Shown here piece by piece: positions 36,691 through 49,100 of a stretch of DNA of 64,000 bases (position 1 is the first letter of the stretch; the number at the start of each line of letters is the position of its first letter). The notes beneath the pieces are model-generated. The model worked only from the letters and a program-made list of their open reading frames with translations. It was not told where the DNA came from and did not search any database. The position numbers were made by a program, and so were the translations under genes. Source of the DNA: Apostichopus japonicus (lineage: Eukaryota > Echinodermata > Holothuroidea > Aspidochirotida > Stichopodidae); contig NC_092574.1 of the NCBI RefSeq assembly GCF_037975245.1, forward strand, positions 16,221,213 through 16,285,212. The letters are read 5' to 3'.

Positions 36691-37646
36691 TGATTCGGAA
36701 TTCAGAGGGAACCAGGGGGTAAGTCAGTTCAAATTGTTTTCAAATTTGTTGTTTCAGTCAAAGGATTTTTTGTGTTACGTAGTTTCCCTCAATGCCCTCA
36801 AATTTATAGATTCATAAATACTTTGTGAACTTCTGGTAAATGTACCTTGTATGCAAAGCTTAGACGCATCAGATAAAAAAAACAGCTATTGAAACAGTGC
36901 ATAGTGGTTTGTGATAAAAGTCGCGAAAGCTATAGACCGGTATCATTTCGGTTTCAGACATTAGAGAATGAACACCTCTGGCAATTACATAGGAGTCGTA
37001 GATGGGGGAGACCATACTTGTTCAATCGGTACACTGGTGAATCAAGATGGATAAAAGATATGCCAACGACTCGCCCGACAGTAGAAAATTCCAATGTAAC
37101 GGTGTCGCCTGATCATGAGAAGACCGAGCAGCCAGTCAATCAAATTCAGCAGAGTGGCTCGTCCACGGAAGATATGGCCATGATTGGTGGTGCTTCATCA
37201 CAAATAGTGGAGGCTGCTGACAGACACAACAGTGAAGCAGAAACAGTGAATGCCGAGGATTGCTGGTTTATTCAAAGCAGGAATATCAGACCCATCCGCC
37301 GCTTCAATGCTGAGGCAAATGAATTTGTGGTGGCTTTCAAGAAAAAATGGGCGGATACGTTTGTTCAACAACAGAGTACTATTATAACGGCCTTTTACGA
37401 TATTATCGATAGTTTTATCCGTAACAACATCGACACTTTTCAAGCTGGGGATCTCGTCGGGATGGAATTCGATCATGTTAATTTACACACGACTATCTTT
37501 GTACCGCTCATGCGCAGAGACCAGATTGATGCTGATCGTTTCTTGAGTAATTTGGAACGCATTCTACAATCAAACGATGCCTTCACACTGGATGATACAC
37601 TATGTGCTAAACTAATTCGTGTGAAAGAAACAAAAGGGGGACAACC

Positions 37647-40600
37647 TACGGAAGCGTAGAAAGGACATTGCATTGACGCGTTACCAACTTGACAAAACGA
37701 CAATTATCTGCAAATTGACGAGTTGACGAGATGGTAACGTGACAAAAATCAGAAAATTAAAGTTTTGGCGAGATAACGGATCTCGTCAATGCAGCAATTT
37801 TCTGCAAATTGACGAGTTGCACACTTACTACCATCTCGACAAAACGACAAAATTCAGAAAATTGACGTTTTGACGAGATAACGGATCTCGTCAATGCAGC
37901 AATTTTCTGCAAATTGACGAGTTGCACACTTACTACCATCTCGACAAAACGACAAAATTCAGAAAATTGTCGTTTTGACGAGATAACGGATCTCGTCAAT
38001 GCAACAATTTTCTGCAAATTGACGAGTTGCACACTTACTACCATCTCGACAAAACGACAAAATTCAGAAAATTGACGTTTTGACGAGATAACGGATCTCG
38101 TCAATGCAACAATTTTCTGCAAATTGACGAGTTGCACACTTACTATCATCTCGACAAAACGACAAAATTCAGAAAATTGACGTTTTGACGAGATAACGGA
38201 TCTCGTCAATGCATCAATTTTCTGAATTTTGTCATCTTGTCGAGATGGTATACGTAGTAAGTGTGCAACTCGTCAATTTGCAGAAAATTGATGCATTGAC
38301 GAGATCCGTTAACTCGTCAAAACGTCAATTTTCTGAATTTTGTCATCTTGTCGAGATGGTAGTAACTGTGCAACTCGTCAATTTGCAGAAAATTGTTGCA
38401 TTGACGAGATCCGTTAACTCGTCAAAAACGTCAATTTTCTGAATTTTGTCGTTTTGTCGAGATGTTAGTAAGTGTGCAACTCGTCAATTTGCAGAAAATT
38501 GTTGCATTGACGAGATCCGTTATCTCGTCAAAACGTCAATTTTCTGAATTTTGTCGTTTTGTCGAGATGGTAGTAACTGTGCAACTCGTCAATTTGCAGA
38601 AAATTGTTGCATTGACGAGATCCGTTATCTGGTCAAAACGTCAATTTTCTGAATTTTGTCGTTTTGTCGAGATGATAGTAAGTGTGCAACTCGTCAATTT
38701 GCAGAAAATTGTTGCATTGACGAGATCCGTTATCTCGTCAAAACGTCAATTTTCTGAATTTTGTCGTTTTGTCGAGATGATAGTAAGTGTGCAACTCGTC
38801 AATTTGCAGAAAATTGTTGCATTGACGAGATCCGTTATCTCGTCAAAACGTCAATTTTCTGAATTTTCTGAATTTTGTCGTTTTGTCGAGATGATAGTAA
38901 GTGTGCAACTCGTCAATTTGCAGAAAATTGTTGCATTGACGAGATCCGTTATCTCGTCAAAACGTCAATTTTCTGAATTTTGTCGTTTTGTCGAGATGAT
39001 AGTAAGTGTGCAACTCGTCAATTTGCAGAAAATTGTTGCATTGACGAGATCCGTTATCTGGTCAAAACGTCAATTTTCTGAATTTTGTCGTTTTGTCGAG
39101 ATGGTAGTAAGTGTGCAACTCGTCAATTTGCAGAAAATTGTTGCATTGACGAGATCCGTTATCTCGTCAAAACGTCAATTTTCTGAATTTTGTCGTTTTG
39201 TCGAGATGGTAGTAAGTGTGCAACTCGTCAATTTGCAGAAAATTGTTGCATTGACGAGATCCGTTATCTCGTCAAAACGTCAATTTTCTGAATTTTGTCG
39301 TTTTGTCGAGATGATAGTAAGTGTGCAACTCGTCAATTTGCAGAAAATTGCTGCATTGACGAGATCCGTTATCTCGTCAAAACGTCAATTTTCTGAATTT
39401 TGTCGTTTTGTCGAGATGGTAGTAAGTGTGCAACTCGTCAATTTGCAGAAAATTGTTGCATTGACGAGATCCGTTATCTGGTCAAAACGTCAATTTTCTG
39501 AATTTTGTCGTTTTGTCGAGATGATAGTAAGTGTGCAACTCGTCAATTTGCAGAAAATTGTTGCATTGACGAGATCCGTTATCTGGTCAAAACGTCAATT
39601 TTCTGAATTTTGTCGTTTTGTCGAGATGTTAGTAAGTGTGCAACTCGTCAATTTGCAGAAAATTGTTGCATTGACGAGATCCGTTATCTCGTCAAAACGT
39701 CAATTTTCTGAATTTTGTCGTTTTGTCGAGATGGTAGTAAGTGTGCAACTCGTCAATTTGCAGAAAATTGTTGCATTGACGAGATCCGTTATCTCGTCAA
39801 AACGTCAATTTTCTGAATTTTGTCGTTTTGTCGAGATGTTAGTAAGTGTGCAACTCGTCAATTTGCAGAAAATTGTTGCATTGACGAGATCCGTTATCTC
39901 GTCAAAACGTCAATTTTCTGAATTTTGTCGTTTTGTCGAGATGATAGTAAGTGTGCAACTCGTCAATTTGCAGAAAATTGTTGCATTGACGAGATCCGTT
40001 ATCTCGTCAAAACGTCAATTTTCTGAATTTTGTCGTTTTGTCGAGATGATAGTAAGTGTGCAACTCGTCAATTTGCAGAAAATTATTGCATTGACGAGAT
40101 CCGTTATCTGGTCAAAACGTCAATTTTCTGAATTTTGTCGTTTTGTCGAGATGATAGTAAGTGTGCAACTCGTCAATTTGCAGAAAATTGTTGCATTGAC
40201 GAGATCCGTTATCTGGTCAAAACGTCAATTTTCTGAATTTTGTCGTTTTGTCGAGATGATAGTAAGTGTGCAACTCGTCAATTTGCAGAAAATTGTTGCA
40301 TTGACGAGATCCGTTATCTGGTCAAAACGTCAATTTTCTGAATTTTGTCGTTTTGTCGAGATGATAGTAAGTGTGCAACTCGTCAATTTGCAGAAAATTG
40401 TTGCATTGACGAGATCCGTTATCTGGTCAAAACGTCAATTTTCTGAATTTTGTCGTTTTGTCGAGATGGTAGTAAGTGTGCAACTCGTCAATTTGCAGAA
40501 AATTGTTGCATTGACGAGATCCGTTATCTCGTCAAAACGTCAATTTTCTGAATTTTGTCACGTTACCATCTCGACAACTCGTCAATTTGCAGAAAATTGT

Positions 40601-40653
40601 CGTTTTGTCAAGTTGGTAAGTCGTCAATGCAATGTCCCTTTTACGCTTCCGTA
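37647..40653. mobile_element. 3.0-kb fold-back transposable element
   Basis: Starts TACGGAAGCGTA and ends TACGCTTCCGTA. The first 115 bp or so of each end are inverted repeats of about 90 percent identity. Both sides carry ACAACC (37641-37646 and 40654-40659), a 6-bp target duplication. The interior consists almost wholly of a 105-bp unit: about four copies in inverted orientation (37757-38213), then about 22 in direct orientation (38214-40600). The switch point is near 38213, so the whole element is one asymmetric giant hairpin. No transposase is encoded. Superfamily unassigned; the 6-bp duplication would suit only a few superfamilies (Dada or Polinton-type integration are possibilities). 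Confidence 0.85.
38214..40600. repeat. 105-bp palindromic tandem array
   Basis: Each unit contains CAGAAAATTG, a 5-base spacer, TTGACGAGAT, CCGTT, ATCTCGTCAA, a 5-base spacer, then CAATTTTCTG: two nested perfect 10-bp stems. Some units have ATCTGGTCAA, which costs one pair. One unit has a 9-bp internal duplication near 38860. Since 105 is divisible by three and no stop is present, a 730-codon open frame runs through the array; it is not a gene. Confidence 0.9.
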
Positions 40654-41731
40654 ACAACCCGCTCCGCTTACATTATCTGAATGGCGACTAAAAAAGAGGA
40701 GTATCGTTAGGATTCGTAATACCGACGACGACATGTGTCTCGCGCGGGCAATCGTTGCAGCTATGTCTCACAGTACCAAACATCAAGGGAAGAAAACTGA
40801 TTGGTCAAATAGTAGGGAGGGTCGGTCTAAGCAAACCAAGTTAACCGAACAATTACATTTGCGAGCAAGGGTACCTATCGGGTCTTGCGGTTTAGACGCG
40901 ATACCTCAGTTTGAAACCGCTTATTCCGACTACCGTATCATCGTCCTCACGACCGGACAAAAGAACCCCATTTTGTACGCTGGTAAACACGTTCACGGTA
41001 AACCGCTTTTCCTGTATTATCATCACCAACATTTTGATACGATCGTCAGTATCAATGGGTTCCTGAATAGCAAATTCTTTTGTTGCAAGTGTTTGAAAGC
41101 CTATACGCATCGTAAAAAACATGCGTGTACCAAACGTTGTTTAGCATGCAAAACAGAGGGTGTAGATTGCCAAACAGATGGTCACATATGGTACTGTGAG
41201 TTATGTCACCATACCTTCAAAAATCAGTCATGCTTGAGTAATCATCTCATTTGTCCATTCGGAAAGCGTGGTCGTCCGGAGAACAGTACCTGCATGTCGT
41301 ACAAACGTTGCGGGTCGTGTTTCCGTAGCTACAATCCTCGTGAAACGCACGAATGTGGTATTGAGTATTGTTCAAAGTGTAAAAAGAAGCAACCGTGTGA
41401 TCACCTTCGTTACATGCAACCTTTGTCAAACGATGACGTGGATCGCACCAAAGAGGACGACGACCAGAAGAACGATGATCTGAAAAGGATGATCTTTTTT
41501 GATTTTGAGTCTCGCATTGAACCCGATGGACAACACGTACCAAATTTTTGCATGGCGCAAACCGTGTGCGACCAATGCTTGACAGAGGAGGATATTAGCA
41601 ACCCTTGTGAAGAATGTGGACTCAAACGACAGTGGACATTCCGTAGTGTAGAGACATTTTGTCATTGGGCCTGTCAGCAACCCTATGGGCTCTTATTGCA
41701 GCATCTTTATCCAACTATTTCAATAGTCTAG

Positions 41732-42660
41732 TTCCAACTCCTGATGAAGATCAAGTACCGTCAAGAATGTTGATTTAACTTCTCAGGATCCCAAATCACC
41801 GAATATATTTGCTCAGCTTCAAACTTGAAACTTTTATTGCCCATAGCGTAGTCAATCTTATTCCTGTCTCTTACTCACTAGTACCTGTCCAATTGCGAAC
41901 AGTTTCACTCGAGTAAAATGCCTTGTGACCTTAAAGGGTGTCAGTTCCGGCAACCAATGGCAGCAGGCTAAAATTGCTAAGACATTTCAAAGAGACTGTC
42001 ATGGAGGTTGTGGCTTCTGCACTATTCTTAGACATTTGTCGCTGTTCAAGTAGACGATGACATATTTCATAGAGGGAATTTTTGGTGGGTGGCAGTAAAA
42101 TGGTTGCTGAGGTTTTTGGCATAAGTGACCATTTTTATAGCATGTTTGCAAGCTATATTATTGACATTTCAAAATACTTTTATGTTTGTCTCAATGGGTT
42201 ATTTCTGATGTATGTAAAAAACGCACTTGAGATTATTAGATTATAATGCCAGGTGTGTGTGAAGATTTGTGTATTGACTTTTAATGTAAAACATAAATTT
42301 CTCTTCTGTTTAAAGAGCATCACAAATTAGAGGTTTTATGTACACACTGATGATTCTGTGTTTGCAAATATATTTTTTTATTTGCAAATAATTTACATAT
42401 CAGGCAGATGAATAACAATGGGGCAGAAATGGGTATGGGAAATGTCCTCTTCTTCTCATCATTGAACAGCTATCAAAATAACACAAAAAAAATTGAAAGA
42501 ATACACACTCTTTAAATTACAGTTTCAAACTAAACTATTTCAATTGTATTTTTTCCCCACAGATGAAACAAGAAGGAAATAACAAAAATCTGAGTTTAAA
42601 ACTTTTCTTGAAAGAGGAAAGCACACTTCTAAAAGTACATGTATTTTCTTAAAAGAGTCA
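41732..42660. other. Intergenic, downstream of the EGF gene
   Basis: AT-rich, no gene recognised. It separates the polymerase fragment from the 3' end of the EGF gene. Confidence 0.5.
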
Positions 42661-42663
42661 TTA

Positions 42664-42669
42664 TTTATT
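42664..42669 (-). terminator. Candidate polyadenylation signal of the EGF gene
   Basis: AATAAA on the minus strand, about 295 bp past the stop codon. The first good hexamer downstream of the last exon. Confidence 0.5.
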
Positions 42670-42964
42670 TGCTCCCAAACAAGTCTTTTTCTTCCACCCT
42701 TCCTCTCACTCCATCCCAATCTTTAACGACTTTACAAACACCCTCCAACACAGATGAACGTCCATGAACAACGCAAAGAGAAATTCTTTGAAGAAATCCC
42801 AAGATGGTGTGTATATCTTTGTTTGATCTAGTCCTTGGACTACTGTTGCAAGGGTAATGCAGTGATCTGATATCAACAGATACTGAGTCACACACCAAAG
42901 ACACCAAAAAAAAAAAACAGAAGCCCAGAGTAACCAATACCAAAATCAAACCATTTACTAATAA

Positions 42965-43146
42965 TTATGTTATGACTGTTTGGGTAGGCGGCAGACATTC
43001 GTCTAATTCGATGGCTCCAAGACCGGTGTTTGTTAACCCTTCGGGACAAACTTCACAGAATGTCTTTCCTTCTTCTGGTTGGTAGTATCCAAAGTCACAG
43101 GCACGACAGTTGTCTCCGTCTTGGTAGGATCCTGCCTCGCAGGTCA
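42965..43146 (-). CDS. EGF gene last exon: GCC2/GCC3 (ephrin-receptor-like) module and stop
   Basis: Acceptor [52 protein letters not shown] and C fit the GCC2/GCC3 pattern. The TAA stop is at 42965-42967; the protein ends PPTQTVIT with no membrane anchor. Confidence 0.88.
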
Positions 43147-46100
43147 CTGAGCATGGACAAAAAATTTGTCAATTTTGACCCACTTTTAAACAGACCATTT
43201 CTTTTTCTTTGAGGAATATGTTAAAATGCAAACTGCACATAAGCATATAACTCTAAAACAACAAAAGAAGCAAAACAAAACCCAAGGACGCACAAAAACA
43301 CAACAAAGCAATGAATACATCAAAAGCACCGACAGTAATATTGTCAGAAAAAAGACAACAGTCCAAAATGTATAGTAAACTGTCTCAGTGAAGAAAACAT
43401 GGCACAAAATATGAAAGATGGTTTTGCAATATTTTTATCTTTGTTTTGTTTCTCTCCGGTATTTCTCTCTTTCTCTTCTCATCTCCTTAGTCCATTCTTT
43501 CATCTCATCTTTTCCTTCACCTCCTTATCCCTCGTTCTGTCCAATTTTACTTGATTTATCGCTGGATGGGTCCAATTTAGTTAGTCAGTCTGTCTGTTTA
43601 TTTTAACAGTGTCCTTTTAGTCTGTTTTCACTTCAGTTTCCCTTTGAAGAACATCATGCTAGGATTCAAATGTCAGACCCCTCTAACTTTCATATATATG
43701 TACCAACCACATGGCCTTTGCAGTAGAAAAGCAGTTTTGTTAACATTTTGGCTCTTAATAATTCATATTTCTGAGCACATAAAACATTGAAACTGATTCT
43801 ATCAAAAGCACCTTTTTCCATTAAGATGGTAGCACTTTCAAAACTTAACGTCCACTGTTAATTTACAGCCGGTCTGTCCACATCACATTATGCCCCTGGA
43901 TTTCAAACCGATGAAAACAGAATTATTCACGGTATTCACTTACCACAAAGCGTTGTGTTGTACTTCATTACAGATCCTGGTCCACACTCTGGGCTGCCGT
44001 AGTCTTCCTCGTATTCTGAATCATAGATCCGACCCTCATTAGATATGCGGAAAGCACCCTCTGCCGATTTGTTAATGATATCATCGGCTAAACTCAACAA
44101 GCCATCGATAGCTGCAGATGCACTCGGTTGATTCGCGACTTACAAGAAAACAAAAGAACTGATTATGAAAGCAACATACATCACAATACATCATTGACTG
44201 TAAGGAGGAGAGGGATATTGGGGGGGGACTGTAATTGAAACTGTTAAAAACAAGTGCACCTATGACCATGGTAAATTTACAATCCTATTAACTGCACTTT
44301 TGTTCACAGTCTGGTCAAAATTTGATGATCAAAGTCCATCGACCAAATTGCTGAAGTGAAGAAAACCATGCCGTACAAAGTTATTTTCATTGATATAAGA
44401 ATTGAAACAAGAGTCCCTCTCTCAATCTCTTACTCTTAAATATTTACGACATTTGGAGTAATATAACTCACTGTCGTCACTGGTTTCCACGGATTCTTCG
44501 GTGACGTTTATTGATTGGTAGAAGGTCATGGTGACAGTCACTCCTGCTTCAGCTGATCTCTTTCTCCTTAGGGCTACATTTGTTTCTAATCCACCTCTTA
44601 AACAACCTGCGGTAGATACTGCTGCTAGCGTACATAGCCCAGAGCCGACACATCCGACCTGGTGGCTTGTTGCTGCGGCAACCACACCAATCTTGTTGTT
44701 AACCTCTGCTGCTTCTGGTCCAGAGAGGGAGCTGCACACTAAGTCAGGATAACTGGAGATGACCTTCATTTGGAACCTATTCGGTTTACTGAATTCTGTT
44801 TGGAGAAGAATCGCGCGGATTGTGGTTCACGATAGCTTTATAAGTATGAACATGACTTATAGCTAATAAGTACGAACATGACTAGCTAATAAGTATTAAA
44901 ATGACTCATAGGTAGGGCCTTCAGGAGGAGCATCAGACAGCAGGCTTTGAAGGCAGCTGAGTGACATCTGTGGAGCAACAGCCACTCATTGCCACACTAA
45001 TCCTAACTCTCCTAGCTCTCTCATCAACCTCTGCAGCTGTGTTTTACAATTCAGATGAACTTTGTCAGTTGCTGTTAACCTGATGAAGTTAACGATGCAT
45101 AAATGTGAATACTTCAACCATGGTCCGAACTTCTTACTGCCCAACAGTAGTTTATTGATTGAATATCATATAAAGTGTAGTACATGGCCAACAACTGGTC
45201 AGCTCAAAACGGTAAAATAACGGTTTTTTGCTTTTGGAATAAATAATCACTTTTTCCAACCAGAGTGATTCTATACATACAAGTCACTGATTTAATGAGC
45301 CATGTGTGAGGCTGGGAGAATATGTGCGTACCATACCAACAACCACCACTTCAAATTTTCTGTGTGAAAGCAATGAATCATACCTGTGACTCTCTAAAAG
45401 ATTTGCTACCTCAACCAAATTGACTGCAGCTTTCATATTGTAATTGACTATAAAGTTGCTTCAACAATGACTTTACATTCATTTAGGCTCCATAGTGAAT
45501 GTAGGCATGGATGCAACCATGACAACCACATTTGACTAGGAATCAAGTGTTTCTACTATCATACATACAGCAGTTGGTATTAAAAGCAGAAAAAAGGTTG
45601 TGGATGCATCTTCACTGACAGATAAACTAATAGCTAATTTTTCATGATCATGATCAAGTAAAATATACCAGTCACTATGAAGACATTTAGTAAACAGCAT
45701 CTTACGAAGGAAGTGATCAGTTCATGCTACTGTCAAGTGTCAAATCATCAAACAAGTTGACCCCTGGTGACCCCAAATGATATTTGACCTCCACAAAAAC
45801 AATAGGCTTCTTGTACTCAATGTGGTACTTCTACACACCAAATAGAAAAATATGTCCGACCTTCCCTTCTTGAGATTACAAGCTGGGCGTCACAAAGGCA
45901 CACACACACATGCTCGCCCGCACGCATACATACGCCATCATGAATGCAAAGATTACAAAAATATTGAAACCAAAGACAGGTACACTGTAACTATTAAACT
46001 ATTTTACTTACACTTGAAAACCAGAGTAAAACCATTATGCTTCTTTGAGTTCATATTCTGCTAAGCTTCCCATAAAAATCCATCACCCCACCCACTACTT

Positions 46101-49100
46101 ACTTGAACAAGCAGGCACACGTAGCTTTCGATTATTGCTGGATTCATGATTCCAAAAATAACCTGTCGCTGGTCCACAGATGTATTCATAGAGGGGAGGT
46201 CTACCAAAGTCACGTCCAGGTGGACAATACACCCAACAAGTCATGTCACCTGACTGTGATGTCACACACTTTGAAGTGCCATGACGGGGTGCATTAAATG
46301 GTCTGCAGCCTATCATTAGAAGAGAAAAAAGGCAAGGTAGTTAATTTAAATTAATATATTCCTTTCCTTGAAACTACTTTAGGGGTACATAAATCCCTAA
46401 AAAGATCATACCTTAAAGAGGGCAGAACTGCATAGTTTAGGACCCCTATGATGTGTGAGGTGTGGCAGAGAATTGGTATTAAGTACTCTCATGTTTGACT
46501 TGATAGTTTACAAATGCAAGACAAAGAGGTAAAGAGATCTATCTAACCATTAAATAGCAAAGCTGCAAGAATTTGCTTTGCAAAATATATTTAGTAGAAA
46601 ATAGGAACGAAAAACAACTGACCTGGGCAGACAGCTGTGCCACATTCTCTGGTTTCTGTATCATGGCCACCGCATGGTGACCCCCCATTCTCTGGTGATG
46701 GGTTGTTGCATTCTCTGGATCTTTCTTGCATACCCCCATCACAAGTCTGGCTACATTCAGACCACAATGACCACTCACTCCACCCACCATCAACTGTAAG
46801 AAGAAAACAAAAGGACCCAGTGAAAGTTTGAGACGTTAATGTCAGCTCTTGATACTAACCATTGTCCTCATCTACGATGTGAAGAACCTACAGCATAATC
46901 AGCTAGTGGGAAAATTGAAAGGGGTCACAGCATTTGTTCTCTCGTTTCTCCCCTACCCTTAAAATGGAACATTCCTATATGATCTGCAACACCTTTCCCT
47001 TTCTCCCCAGCCCTGTCCACCTTCCTCCTTACATTGGTTAAATCTTTACAAACAACTAATCCATTCAAAAGGTAACATCTTTCTTCTCTTCTCCTCTCAC
47101 AGTAAAAACTGCCATCTTGAAAATCTCACTGTATTTATATAGAGTTACACCTACAGCACACCCATGACGGAAAACTAAAATGATCCTACAGGTATATCGT
47201 AAACAGCAAGTAGCTTAATTGGCAGGGTAGCCATAATAGTGATTGAAAGTCGCCAGGTGGTCCTCACAAAATAAGAAAGGCAAAGGACACGTGTAACACA
47301 GGAAAAGAAATTACAGAAAGAAGAAATATAATTCTGGTCTACCCCTTTCCACTAAATCATTAAACCACAACTGATTCCGGCCGCTGTGGGAGACAGAACG
47401 TGGTTTGTTTTACTTCTTTCAACCATTTCATCTTCTGTTTGGTTTCACGTCTTTAAACCCTTTTGTTTTCTGTTTGAATACCATGCAATGACATCATCAA
47501 GATATCACTACTCCTTCATCTAACCAGCACAACTGTTAAACTGGTATCTTTGTCGACTGACCTGTTTCCAGTTCGCAGAGTGCTCCTGTATAACCCTCGG
47601 GGCATGTACAGGTGAAAGTTCCCAATTGGTCGACGCAAGTGCCATCATTTTGGCACAGCTGACCGATGCAGTCATCGGGATTCTCTGCACAGGTGGGACC
47701 GCGAAGACCATATGGACAGACACAACGGAAGTCATGGTAACCGTCAATGCAATGGCCGCCACGGGAACAGGGATCATCAGCACAGTCGTTAACAGCTGGT
47801 TGAAAATAAAATCAACAGAGGATTTTATAATGGGGAAAAGAATGCTGTTAGTACAATTTGAGACTAGAAGACACTGCATTAGCACTACAAATAATTGAGG
47901 CCTCATGATAATAGATTTGTGTGAAGTCCTTGCGTCATACTGTCAACTATAAATCACACACGCAGCTGTCAGCCGGTAGATTTGTTTTTAAGTAAAGATG
48001 AGAACATCAGCTTGGGTTGCATTTATTTACCGCTCTGTCATCTGCAAATTTTAATGTCATGTGACTGTACTGCCTCGAAAGTAATCTGGTGGTCAACATA
48101 ACTGTGCTAAAGATACAACAGACTAGCCTGCACAGCGAACACTTTAGAAAGTATTTTCAAAGATTTCAATGTATATTCATCGGCCAATAACCAATAGAGC
48201 CGCAACATTCATGAAGATTTTGCCCACTTTTGCCTGTGTAACAGTCACCAATATTGGGATGTCAACTGGGACATATATATGTACATGTACAAATACATGC
48301 AAAGACCAGCGCCATGCTTGAATGAGGAGATGAAACTAAAAATCCTATAATTGAAGCCGGTTGTCAACGGGCTTCAATTAAAAACTGTGCTGTAACTATT
48401 ATCTCACACTGCAAGAAATTCACTGCACAGAAGAGCATTAAAAAGTTCAACACGACTCCTTCCTCTCCCTCATTAACTCTGAACTCATCATGTGATCATT
48501 CGGGCATCACATGATCCTCAAAATTTCTAAATTAGAATGATATCAGATTTGTTATACTTTGCAATATGAAGAAGATGAGAGAGAAAGTCAAACCAGCTCA
48601 CAGCAAGTAGAAATTTTTTCCAATCGGGCTGGTCTAAATTTCATGTTGAACATACTACATCATTTCACTGTCTAGTAAAGCCCTCTGGCTGGTCTACATT
48701 TCATGTTGAACATACTACATCATTTCACTGTCTAGTAAAGCCCTCTGGCTGGTCTACATTTCATGTTGAACATACTACATCATTTCACTGTCTAATGAAG
48801 CCCTTGGCGTCATCTCCTGCTCTAATCCTATGATCATCCAGACTCAGAAGTGATAAAACCTCGTAAAATATACATTTTAATAATCACATGATTTTGTTGG
48901 GAGTTGATTTGGAGGTGAGCCAGGAGGGTGGGGGGCAGACTTCAGCCCAGAATCCAAAGTCATTGAGGTGGACTCTGGAAATATGGGATAAAGAATTGTT
49001 TCCTCATTTTCTTAAGAGACTTCAAAATCAGAAGGCTTTAGAAAGGCAGGGGGAGTAGGTGACATCATTGTCCCCAAGGCCCCCTCCCACTGGCTCTTGT

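Larger units (their letters stand above)
36877..41731 (+). pseudogene. Polinton/Maverick-type protein-primed DNA polymerase, N-terminal fragment, split
   Basis: Two coding blocks, 36877-37646 and 40660-41731, belong to one former reading frame. They are separated by the fold-back element at 37647-40653, and the second block continues in phase when the insert and one target duplication are disregarded. Block 1 begins with a WW-like domain (W, then GRPYLFN, TGESRW and P, about 36990-37075) and ends with a QSNDAFTLDDT motif seen in polymerase ORFs of Polinton/adintovirus-type elements. Block 2 has several Cys/His clusters (41080-41410) and then the first exonuclease motif, FDFE (about 41499-41510). 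Homology ends near 41690, so the rest of the exonuclease and the whole palm and fingers region are missing. There is no start ATG upstream; a TAA at 36874 closes the frame. This is an old fragment of a virus-related mobile element and is non-functional. Confidence 0.75.

Noticed and set aside
38462-40654. 730-codon open frame of 35-residue repeats
   Set aside because: It is the translation of a 105-bp non-coding satellite whose length is divisible by three. The inverted copies at 37757-38209 give the same peptide on the other strand, and both lie inside a fold-back element.
37641-40659. CRISPR-like array
   Set aside because: The regular units have no unique spacers, the genome is eukaryotic and the array is bounded by transposon termini.
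40733-41731. Functional viral DNA polymerase
   Set aside because: Only the N-terminal region and the first exonuclease motif remain. The catalytic polymerase domain is missing and the frame is interrupted.
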